NCBI GenBank assembly: GCA_012974315.1
Contig: JAAXQI010000141.1
Coordinates: forward strand, 1 to 5,400
DNA from: Desulfobacterales bacterium
Lineage (GTDB): Bacteria > Desulfobacterota > Desulfobulbia > Desulfobulbales > BM004
Length of the DNA: 5,400 bases
Direction: 5' to 3'
Each line of letters opens with the position of its first letter. Position 1 is the stretch's first letter. Below the pieces are notes generated by a model. It was not told the DNA's origin. It searched no databases and saw only the letters and a list, made by a program, of their open reading frames with translations. A program made the translations under genes and the position numbers. Positions 1-5,381 of this stretch are shown one piece after another.

Positions 1-95
1 ATATTTAAGGGGGTTCCTCTATCTATTCCCTGAAGAATACTTCGGTAGCCATGGGAGACATGCACTGAAAACGACTCAGCACTAAAACTTTTCAA
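1..95 (-). pseudogene. 5' fragment of a second copy of the PilZ ORF, running off the contig
   Basis: Reading the minus strand from 95 gives TTG followed by codons for KSFSAESFSVHV and on to the window edge, about 31 residues identical to the start of the 208-aa ORF at 708. It overlaps the end of that ORF by 14 bp, just as that ORF overlaps its upstream neighbour. If the 613-bp unit is truly tandem, this is the next paralogue. If the repeat is an assembly loop, this gene does not exist. I favour the artefact reading. Confidence 0.25.
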
Positions 96-99
96 AAAA
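1..99. repeat. 99-bp exact direct repeat, copy 1 (contig edge)
   Basis: Bases 1-99 are identical to 614-712 (constant offset of 613). Identity stops at base 100, which is g here and a at 713. The copy begins at the first base of the window, so its true left limit is unknown. On the minus strand it contains the last codons and stop of the 208-aa ORF, followed by a second copy of that ORF's beginning. A repeat of exactly 99 bp at a contig edge matches a k-mer size commonly used by de Bruijn assemblers, so this may be a walk into a loop rather than a genuine duplication. Confidence 0.95.
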
Positions 100-708
100 G
101 AAATCCCAAAGTTCATTAACATCAATCTTTGAACACACATAAGAGTTTTTATTAGTTGCATGGTGCAACAAAGAGGACAGACTAATCTGATCTTTCAGGT
201 TCATATCCAGAAAGGTGAAGCCACATCTGACTTTTCCAGCTTCATCAATATTTCTATGTATAATTTGAGCTGAGCATTTGAGCTCAACCTTATTCATTAA
301 TTCAATGCTTACCTCAGGGATAATTAACCCGGGTATAAGGGTGGAATTATAAACCTCTTCTGCAACAGAGAACCCCGAACCTGAAATATCAATTGCCTTA
401 AGATTGATTTTTTTCCTGATCAGGGGATGCTTAAAAATAATACTGGGCATCGGCAGCAGCTTTTGTCGTATACTCCTATGTTTCTTGGCCTTAAATATCT
501 GAATTTGACTTTTAAGTGGTTTTAAAACAATTGTAGCATCCACAGGGTCACTTGAAATTCGGCAAATTTCGCAACTCCCGGAATAAATAAAATCAAGCTT
601 GTCCTTCAAAATAATATTTAAGGGGGTTCCTCTATCTATTCCCTGAAGAATACTTCGGTAGCCATGGGAGACATGCACTGAAAACGACTCAGCACTAAAA
701 CTTTTCAA
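82..708 (-). CDS. PilZ-domain protein fragment (c-di-GMP-binding effector), 3' portion
   Basis: The 208-aa product has two visible parts. Residues about 5-75 are all-beta in character, with a YSGSCEICRI stretch, and resemble the domain that precedes PilZ in YcgR-type proteins. Residues about 76-185 look like PilZ: a basic HRSIRQK segment (77-83) where the c-di-GMP-binding arginines usually sit, DISGSG at 107-112 fitting the [D/N]-x-S-x-x-G motif, and KVRCGFTF at 159-166 for the closing strand. The arginine spacing (R78, R81) is tighter than the classical RxxxR, so ligand binding is not certain. No signal peptide or membrane segment is visible, so it is probably cytoplasmic. The only start is a TTG at 708 with no Shine-Dalgarno, inside the end of the upstream ORF and just after an in-frame stop. 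It is more likely the continuation of that ORF after a one-base error. The end (WDFFFEKF) lies in the repeat and may be false. Confidence 0.6.
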   Translation of the reverse strand: MKSFSAESFSVHVSHGYRSILQGIDRGTPLNIILKDKLDFIYSGSCEICRISSDPVDATIVLKPLKSQIQIFKAKKHRSIRQKLLPMPSIIFKHPLIRKKINLKAIDISGSGFSVAEEVYNSTLIPGLIIPEVSIELMNKVELKCSAQIIHRNIDEAGKVRCGFTFLDMNLKDQISLSSLLHHATNKNSYVCSKIDVNELWDFFFEKF

Positions 709-712
709 AAAA
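614..712. repeat. 99-bp exact direct repeat, copy 2 (internal)
   Basis: This is the internal partner of bases 1-99. On the minus strand it spans the end of the 130-aa ORF (stop at 695-697) and the first 33 or so codons of the 208-aa ORF. Both the 130-aa and the 208-aa ORFs end in FFEKF because their 3' ends lie in the two copies. It is flanked on the right by one more A (713), giving a run of seven A at 707-713, against six (94-99) in copy 1. Confidence 0.95.
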
Positions 713-1087
713 AGGTAAATCTAATTTGACCCATTGGGAGGAGATATTTGTAAGTTCAGCTTCAACTAAAACCTTTTTCAGGCCATCAGTGAAATAAAAA
801 TGGTCAAAAACATATGAATTAAACTTCTTTACGGGTTCCAGGAGTTCTAACCAATCACAAATCAAATGGTTATCCAGACAGGGTTGCGGGGTAGCATGGA
901 CAGAAAGTATTGAATTATATTTCTGGTGCTTAAAGTTAAGTACAACTTCACCATCCTGGAAGTTAACTCTGTTCAAAGAGTTTATCAGCCTGTCACGGCG
1001 AATCTCTTTCCACTCATGGCTTTCCAGATTTTCAGTAATGCTACCTGTAACCAGTTTCAGTTGAGCACCGGAGTCTCTAGTAACCAT
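695..1087 (-). CDS. N-terminal portion of the PilZ protein (split by frameshift)
   Basis: This 130-aa product starts at ATG 1087, preceded by a weak GAG about 6-9 bases upstream. It has no domain I can name firmly. There is a polar helical start (about 16-40) containing IRRDRLINSL, then beta-rich segments including VVLNFKHQKY (48-57) and a PQPCLDNHLICDWLE stretch (67-81). No signal peptide or membrane helix is seen. It stops at TAG 695-697, right after the T7 run, and overlaps the 208-aa ORF by 14 bp. Removing one T from that run would join the two into one protein of about 337 aa with the order N-domain, beta domain, PilZ. I infer that this is the N-terminal part of that effector. The alternative is a separate small gene translationally coupled to the next. 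Confidence 0.55.
   Translation of the reverse strand: MVTRDSGAQLKLVTGSITENLESHEWKEIRRDRLINSLNRVNFQDGEVVLNFKHQKYNSILSVHATPQPCLDNHLICDWLELLEPVKKFNSYVFDHFYFTDGLKKVLVEAELTNISSQWVKLDLPFFEKF
707..713 (-). other. T7 homopolymer at the frame break of the PilZ gene
   Basis: On the minus strand the junction reads CC, seven T, then GAAAAG. With seven T the upstream frame gives PFFEKF and stops. With six T it reads through to KSFSAESF in the downstream frame. The corresponding place in the left repeat copy has six T. A homopolymer indel (in sequencing, in assembly, or as a true slippage mutation) is the simplest explanation for the split. Confidence 0.6.
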
Positions 1088-1192
1088 AAGAGCTCAATAT
1101 CCCTTTTTCATTTTGGGCCAGACAAATGTACCACATTGTTACACACAATATTAAACTATAACATACGACAATAGTCGAGAATTACTAGATAT

Positions 1193-1242
1193 CCCAAAAA
1201 AACAGAAAAAATTCAACTACTTTTTTGGGTTCACTTAACCCA
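1193..1242. terminator. Possible terminator with two competing hairpins after yejA
   Basis: A 6-bp stem, TGGGTT (1226-1231) with AACCCA (1237-1242) and a 5-base loop, overlaps the yejA stop codon. A second, mutually exclusive stem of 9 bp pairs CCCAAAAAA (1193-1201) with TTTTTTGGG (1221-1229). On the minus strand T-rich runs follow the first stem after about a dozen bases, so the T tract is not directly adjacent as in a textbook intrinsic terminator. It is placed where yejA transcription would be expected to end. Confidence 0.35.
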
Positions 1243-3054
1243 CCAGGTCATCAATGCCTGGATCGGGTTGTAATAAAGAGGGAGGGTTTCGGGACGGTTA
1301 AACTTGTTCCAATAGGATATTCTGTGGCGTGCTACATACCAGTTCGGCACCACGTAATATCCATACCATAGTACCCTGTCAAGGGCCTTGCAGGCTGCTT
1401 GAAGCTCTTCCTGTGTTGTTGCGTAAATAATTTTATCCACCAGCTGGTCTACAATGGGATCTTTGATGCCGATAAGGTTTCTGGCGCCCTGACGATCGGC
1501 TGATTCTGAATACCAGAAGTCGCGCTGTTCATTGCCCGGAGACTGGGATTGACCAAACACATGCACTGTCATGGCAAAATCAAACCTGTTTAGACGATCA
1601 ATGTAGAGTGCCGGGTCAATGGTCCTGTAGGAGGCATTCACCCCAAGCTTACTGAGGTTATTGACATAACCGGCCATAACCCTTTCAAATGAAGGGGAAA
1701 CAAGCAGGATCTCAAACTCAAAAGTCTTACCTTCCTTATCAACCAGGCGGCCATCTTCCACAATCCACCCTGCCTCTATGAGAATATTTTTGGCCGCACG
1801 GAGATTATCCCTGATGCCGTTTGGGGTATTTGAGGAAAACGGGGTCAACGGCTGGGTGAATATCTCGGGAGGCAATTGGTCCTTAAAGGGCTGCAGGTAT
1901 TCAAGTTCCAACCCTTCCGGCAGCCCTGTTGCAGCCAGATGCGAGTTGCTGAAATAACTGGCGCTGCGTGTATATTCATTGAAGAACAACTTGTTGTTTG
2001 CCCATTCAAAGTCAAAAGCCATCCCCAGAGCTTTGCGGACCTTTCGGTCCTGGAACAACGGATTTCTCTGATTAAACACAAAACCCTGCATACCCTGGTT
2101 ATTGCGATGGGGCATGTATTCCTTCATAATCTGTTTGCTTTCAAACTTTGGCCCCACCAGGTCACGGGCCCACTGTTTGGCGATATTGATGTACATAAAA
2201 TCAAACACATTTGCCTTAAAGGCCTCTACAGATACTATCTGATCCCTGAAATACTTGTAGGTTATGGTATCAAAGTTAAACATACCCTTGCGGGTTGGAT
2301 GATCAATAGCCCAGTAATCCGGATTTCTCTTATAGGTGATCGATTTTCCAGGGTTGACTGAATCAACAACATAGGGGCCTGATCCAACGGGCGGATCCAT
2401 GCTTGGATCATCAAAGGGGTGTTCTGTATAATACTTCCTGGAAAAAATGGGAACCTGGCTGGCAATCATGTGCAACTCCCGATTTACCCGGGCAAAGTTA
2501 AACCGAATCCTGTTTTTATCAAGAATGTCTGATCCTGTTATATCCTGCAGGTACGCCTGGTAAAATGGATGGGCAGCATCGCTTTTCATGGTGTTGAGCG
2601 AGAACTGGACATCTTCAGGAGTTATCGGGCTGCCATCTGAGAATCTTGCATTCTCATCGATTGTATAGATCACCGACAACCGGTCATCTGCCAACTCTAT
2701 ATCTTTGGCAATCAGGCCATATGCAGCAAAGGGCTCATCCAGGCTTGACACAGCCAGGGTCTCAAAAACCAGATTATCCAGTCCTGATGGTGGGGAACCT
2801 TTCAAGGTAAAGGGATTCATCTTGTCAAAGCTGCCAAGATCATGAAGCACCAGAGCCCCACCCTTTTTCGCCTGCTCTGAAGTATAGTCGAACTGTTTAA
2901 AATCCGGATTATATTTAAGCTTGCCGTCTATGCTGATGCCATGGGCAGCCTGACACTCTGATACACCCGCAGCCATACTGAATAAAGCCAGTGTCAACAC
3001 CAGGATCAAAAAAGATCGGGAAAACTGGAAAGCAGATTGCATTTTATTTATCAT
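1231..3054 (-). CDS. yejA: YejA-type periplasmic peptide-binding protein (ABC transporter, SBP family 5)
   Basis: The 607-aa product is a full-length family 5 extracellular solute-binding protein, the periplasmic receptor of an oligopeptide ABC importer. Residues 1-37 form a signal peptide: basic n-region (K4, R13), hydrophobic core 15-31, and probable cleavage near CQAA-H38. C34 sits in VSEC, a poor lipobox, so a soluble periplasmic protein is more likely than a lipoprotein. YejA-type features are FDYTSEQAKKGG (55-66), LGSFDKMNPFTLKG (73-86), RFSDGSPITPEDV (137-149), a VGSGPYVV segment, NFDTITYKYFRD, FKANVFDFM, VRKALGMAFDFEWANNKLFF and a C-terminal ALDRVLWYGYYVVPNWY followed by WNKF. These match E. 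coli YejA along the whole length as I remember it. E. coli YejABEF imports peptides, including microcin C. ATG 3054 is chosen because GAGG lies 11 bases upstream; ATG 3042 is too far from it. No yejB, yejE or yejF neighbours are present: upstream is divergent leuC, downstream the PilZ ORFs. Confidence 0.93.
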   Translation of the reverse strand: MINKMQSAFQFSRSFLILVLTLALFSMAAGVSECQAAHGISIDGKLKYNPDFKQFDYTSEQAKKGGALVLHDLGSFDKMNPFTLKGSPPSGLDNLVFETLAVSSLDEPFAAYGLIAKDIELADDRLSVIYTIDENARFSDGSPITPEDVQFSLNTMKSDAAHPFYQAYLQDITGSDILDKNRIRFNFARVNRELHMIASQVPIFSRKYYTEHPFDDPSMDPPVGSGPYVVDSVNPGKSITYKRNPDYWAIDHPTRKGMFNFDTITYKYFRDQIVSVEAFKANVFDFMYINIAKQWARDLVGPKFESKQIMKEYMPHRNNQGMQGFVFNQRNPLFQDRKVRKALGMAFDFEWANNKLFFNEYTRSASYFSNSHLAATGLPEGLELEYLQPFKDQLPPEIFTQPLTPFSSNTPNGIRDNLRAAKNILIEAGWIVEDGRLVDKEGKTFEFEILLVSPSFERVMAGYVNNLSKLGVNASYRTIDPALYIDRLNRFDFAMTVHVFGQSQSPGNEQRDFWYSESADRQGARNLIGIKDPIVDQLVDKIIYATTQEELQAACKALDRVLWYGYYVVPNWYVARHRISYWNKFNRPETLPLYYNPIQALMTWWVK

Positions 3055-3065
3055 TGGATTTATTG

Positions 3066-3069
3066 CCTC
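3066..3069 (-). promoter_or_regulatory. yejA ribosome-binding site
   Basis: The minus strand reads GAGG with an 11-base spacer before ATG 3054. The spacing is a little long, but it is the only purine-rich site near either candidate start, and it favours 3054 over the in-frame ATG at 3042. Confidence 0.5.
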
Positions 3070-3120
3070 ATCTCATATTTAAGAACAGAGTTAACGACTT
3101 TTACATTACGTTCAAAGAAA

Positions 3121-3149
3121 AAGGTATTCCCCTTCAGTTCACCCGTCAA
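3121..3149 (-). promoter_or_regulatory. Candidate sigma70-type promoter for yejA
   Basis: On the minus strand TTGACG (3149-3144) is separated by 17 bases from TACCTT (3126-3121). The -35 element matches consensus at five of six positions; the -10 element is weak. It would start transcription near 3114 and give a leader of about 60 bases before ATG 3054. Prediction by eye only. Confidence 0.35.
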
Positions 3150-3233
3150 ATTAAAAATGATAAATCAATACAGACAGACTGGTTAGCCATTGACAGATAA
3201 TTGGTTTTACATAGGCAGTAATGGAATTTTTAT

Positions 3234-3261
3234 TTGACCTTATCGCTTAAGCTGGTTAAAA
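3234..3261 (+). promoter_or_regulatory. Candidate sigma70-type promoter for leuCD
   Basis: TTGACC (3234-3239) is followed after 16 bases by TTAAAA (3256-3261), a weak -10. A perfect TTGACA also occurs at 3190-3195, but no acceptable -10 follows it at 16-18 bases. Transcription from the first site would start near 3268, about 46 bases before the leuC ATG, which leaves no room for a leucine-rich attenuation peptide or a large riboswitch. Confidence 0.3.
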
Positions 3262-3294
3262 AACCCGTTTCACATATCAATGAATGTTTTCAAA

Positions 3295-3303
3295 AGGACG
3301 GAG
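3295..3303 (+). promoter_or_regulatory. leuC ribosome-binding site (decides the start)
   Basis: AGGACGGAG lies 10 bases before ATG 3314. The upstream in-frame ATG at 3284 has no comparable site and lies before this one, so translating from it would add ten residues (MFSKGRSNKI) atypical of LeuC. Confidence 0.8.
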
Positions 3304-3313
3304 TAACAAAATT

Positions 3314-4597
3314 ATGGGAAAAACCATTGCGGAAAAAATATTTACGGCGCATCTGAAGGATACACCTTCATCGGCAAATGTCGTGCTCGATATCGACGTT
3401 GTCCTGTGCCATGAGATCACAACACCTATCGCCATCAACGATTTGATAGCTAAAGATATGGACAGAGTTTTTGACCCTGACAAGATCAAGGCGGTCATTG
3501 ATCATGTAACCCCTGCCAAGGACTCCAAAACGGCGACACAGGGGAAAACACTGCGGGATTGGGCCAGACGTCACAACATTAAGGATTTCTTTGATATCGG
3601 CAGTAACGGCGTCTGTCATGCACTGTTCCCGGAGAAAGGTTTTATACGGCCTGGCTATACCGTGATTATGGGAGATTCACATACCTGCACCCATGGCGCC
3701 TTTGGTGCTTTTGCCGCGGGTGTTGGCACCACAGACCTGGAAGTTGGCATTCTCAAGGGAGTCTGCTCGTTCAGAGAGCCGAAGACCATGAAAATTAATG
3801 TGACTGGCAGCCTGACTGACGGTGTGTCTGCCAAGGATGTCATCTTGAACATCATCAAGCAGCTCACTGTTAATGGCGCCACGGATATGGTCATGGAGTT
3901 TGCCGGACCGGTTGTGGACCAGATGTCCATGGAATCCCGTATGACCCTCTGCAACATGGCAATTGAAGCAGGCGGAACCAGCGGTATCTGCATGCCTGAC
4001 CGTGTAACTGCAGAATACCTCTGGCCCTTTATCCAGAATTCATACGCAACAATTGATGAGGCCATTGAAGACTTCAGGAAATGGCATTCCGACCCTGAAG
4101 CCAATTATACTTCGGAAATGACTTTTGACGTAACAAACCTCAAGCCACAGGTCACATACGGTTATAAACCGGATGAGGTAAAGGACATCACTGAAATGGA
4201 AGGCACCACCGTTGACCAGGTATATATTGGTTCATGCACCAACGGCCGCATTGAAGACCTGCGCGAGGCGTCCAGAATTCTGAGAAACAGAAAGATTGCA
4301 CCGACTGTTCGTGGTGTTCTCTCCCCTGCAACTCCGGCTATTTACTCCAAGGCCCTGGAAGAAGGGATTATCAAGATTTTTATGGATGCAGGATTCTGCG
4401 TCACCAATCCGACCTGCGGGGCCTGCCTGGGTATGAGCAACGGTGTACTGGCAGAGGGCGAAGTATGCGCCTCAACCACCAACAGGAACTTTAACGGACG
4501 CATGGGGAAAGGCGGCATGCTGCACCTGATGAGTCCGCTCTCTGCTGCTGCGGCTGCAGTTGCCGGTCATATTACTGACCCGGGTAAATATCTTTAA
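3314..4597 (+). CDS. leuC: 3-isopropylmalate dehydratase large subunit
   Basis: The 427-aa catalytic subunit of isopropylmalate isomerase interconverts 2- and 3-isopropylmalate in leucine biosynthesis, in the cytoplasm with LeuD. It belongs to the aconitase superfamily. Visible landmarks, numbered from ATG 3314, are LCHEITTP (31-38), DHVTPAKD (63-70), GDSHTCTHGAFGAF (120-133), GVGTTDLE (137-143), the 4Fe-4S ligand C308 in GSCTN with C368 and C371 in NPTCGACLG, and the substrate-phosphate segment STTNRNFNGRMG (387-398). All expected cluster cysteines are present and the frame is intact. The length fits the shorter LeuC group (about 420 aa) found in archaea and many Desulfobacterota, which lacks insertions of the 466-aa E. 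coli type. In that group leucine isomerase, homoaconitase and citramalate-pathway enzymes are hard to separate by sequence alone, so substrate is inferred. It is followed by leuD after 66 bp, probably as one operon. Confidence 0.95.
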   Translation: MGKTIAEKIFTAHLKDTPSSANVVLDIDVVLCHEITTPIAINDLIAKDMDRVFDPDKIKAVIDHVTPAKDSKTATQGKTLRDWARRHNIKDFFDIGSNGVCHALFPEKGFIRPGYTVIMGDSHTCTHGAFGAFAAGVGTTDLEVGILKGVCSFREPKTMKINVTGSLTDGVSAKDVILNIIKQLTVNGATDMVMEFAGPVVDQMSMESRMTLCNMAIEAGGTSGICMPDRVTAEYLWPFIQNSYATIDEAIEDFRKWHSDPEANYTSEMTFDVTNLKPQVTYGYKPDEVKDITEMEGTTVDQVYIGSCTNGRIEDLREASRILRNRKIAPTVRGVLSPATPAIYSKALEEGIIKIFMDAGFCVTNPTCGACLGMSNGVLAEGEVCASTTNRNFNGRMGKGGMLHLMSPLSAAAAAVAGHITDPGKYL

Positions 4598-4652
4598 ATT
4601 TTACCGCTACGGCAATTTTATATAAAACACGCATACAGGCGATAAACTGTAC

Positions 4653-4657
4653 AGGAG
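4653..4657 (+). promoter_or_regulatory. leuD ribosome-binding site
   Basis: AGGAG is placed 6 bases before ATG 4664, a near-ideal Shine-Dalgarno that fixes the leuD start. A similar ACAGGCGATAAA about 16 bases upstream makes an imperfect direct repeat with this site. The rest of the 66-bp gap after leuC holds only a weak CCG/CGG mini-hairpin (4604-4612) and no convincing terminator, consistent with co-transcription. Confidence 0.85.
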
Positions 4658-4663
4658 ATTAAA

Positions 4664-5185
4664 ATGAAAGAGTTCAGCGGCCAGGCATTGTTTCTGGACA
4701 GGAACGATATAAATACCGATGAAATTATTCCTGCTAAATATCTCACCGAAAACAGCAAGGAAGCATTAAAACCTCATATTCTGGAAGATCTTCACCTGGA
4801 AGGTTTTGATGCTGGAAAAGATCTGGCAGGGAAAAATATCATTGTTACGAAATCCAATTTTGGCTGTGGTTCCTCCCGGGAACACGCCGTATGGGTTTTT
4901 GAAGTAAATGACATCAATGTAGTTATTGCAGAGAGCTTTGCCAGAATATTCAGGCAGAACATGTTCAACTGCGGCATGCTGGCAATTGAACTAAACAAAG
5001 AAGGAATTAACTCCCTTTTTGCGTTAGGAAATGATGCTGTTGTTCGGGTTGATTTACAGCAGAACCAAATCACTGCTGAAAATAGTGAGGGCGAGAAAAA
5101 AGATATCCCCTTTGAATTAAACTCGTTCGACCGTGAGTTGGTGCAGGCTGGTGGGTGGTTGGCTTACGCAGACAAAAAATACTAA
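4664..5185 (+). CDS. leuD: 3-isopropylmalate dehydratase small subunit
   Basis: The 173-aa swivel subunit pairs with LeuC to complete the active site. Landmarks are DRNDINTDEIIPAKYL (12-27), the following loop TENSKEALKPHILED (28-42) which in this family contributes to substrate choice, FGCGSSREHA (66-75) with the conserved serine-arginine pair that binds the substrate carboxylate, and ARIFRQNMFNCG (93-104). The length is normal for the short LeuD class paired with 420-aa LeuC proteins (about 160-175 aa). The loop after YL reads TE rather than the basic residue I recall for homoaconitase types, which leans towards isopropylmalate as substrate; this is inference. No leuB or leuA follows before the contig ends 215 bp downstream, and the hairpins there suggest the operon may stop here. 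Confidence 0.94.
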   Translation: MKEFSGQALFLDRNDINTDEIIPAKYLTENSKEALKPHILEDLHLEGFDAGKDLAGKNIIVTKSNFGCGSSREHAVWVFEVNDINVVIAESFARIFRQNMFNCGMLAIELNKEGINSLFALGNDAVVRVDLQQNQITAENSEGEKKDIPFELNSFDRELVQAGGWLAYADKKY

Positions 5186-5237
5186 TTCTTCTAACAAATT
5201 CAAAACAAATCTACTGCATTTCATTAAAATTTTTTAT

Positions 5238-5268
5238 CACTGCGACGTACAAAATGTATGTCGCAGTG
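5238..5268. terminator. Strong 14-bp hairpin downstream of leuD
   Basis: CACTGCGACGTACA (5238-5251) pairs with TGTATGTCGCAGTG (5255-5268) with one G-T pair and an AAA loop (a four-base-pair-shorter stem with a larger loop is equally possible). It lies 52 bases after the leuD stop. No T run follows on the plus strand, so it is not a canonical intrinsic terminator alone. It may protect the 3' end of the leuCD message or act with the T7 tract at 5313-5319. Confidence 0.5.
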
Positions 5269-5297
5269 CTCCAAATAAGCGTGTCGTATAATGGAGT

Positions 5298-5319
5298 GCG
5301 GTTAGCTGCTGATTTTTTT
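5298..5319 (+). terminator. Weak stem plus T7 tract, possible leuCD terminator
   Basis: GCGG (5298-5301) can pair with CTGC (5306-5309, one G-T pair) around TTAG, followed after three bases by seven T (5313-5319). The stem is short. Together with the strong hairpin upstream and a possible CTCCA/TGGAG stem (5269-5273 with 5292-5296) it forms a run of three stem-loops ending in a T tract. No ORF is supported between 5186 and 5400. Confidence 0.35.
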
Positions 5320-5322
5320 GTC

Positions 5323-5354
5323 TTATAATATAAAAGTCTGAACTCATATTATAA
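5323..5354. repeat. AT-only 9-bp inverted repeat
   Basis: TTATAATAT (5323-5331) and ATATTATAA (5346-5354) are exact reverse complements around a 14-base spacer. With only A and T in the arms this may be chance in an AT-rich intergenic stretch. It directly follows the T7 tract. Confidence 0.3.
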
Positions 5355-5381
5355 ATCCTTTCTGTCTCCTTCCCCCTTATC

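Noticed and set aside
1135..1149. ATTGT/ACAAT inverted repeat as an operator for the PilZ gene
   Set aside because: Five-bp arms in an AT-rich stretch, with no clear promoter beside it.
926..1174. Plus-strand ORF of 82 aa
   Set aside because: Lies opposite the 130-aa PilZ fragment, has no ribosome site or recognisable motif, and its composition is that of an antisense shadow.
1876..2361. Plus-strand ORF of 161 aa inside yejA
   Set aside because: Antisense shadow of a clearly conserved, full-length yejA; the peptide shows no family features.
2991..3200. Plus-strand ORF of 69 aa across the yejA start and intergenic region
   Set aside because: Overlaps the yejA signal-peptide region antisense, no Shine-Dalgarno and no recognisable product; also too poor in leucine codons to be a leu leader peptide.
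3202..3217. Sigma54-like GG-N10-GC element (GG 3203-3204, GC 3215-3216)
   Set aside because: Only the invariant GG and GC and flanks fit; the CACG and TT blocks are mismatched, and such a pattern is common by chance.
3284..3313. Ten-residue N-terminal extension of LeuC from ATG 3284
   Set aside because: The ribosome site at 3295-3303 lies downstream of that ATG and correctly spaced for ATG 3314.
3655..4104. Minus-strand ORF of 149 aa inside leuC
   Set aside because: Shadow of the strongly conserved LeuC reading frame; no start signal.
4792..5073. Minus-strand ORF of 93 aa inside leuD
   Set aside because: Shadow of the intact LeuD frame with no supporting signals.
5284..5293. lox-like core (TCGTATAATG) as a recombination site
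   Set aside because: No inverted partner arm around a spacer, so resemblance is limited to about ten bases.
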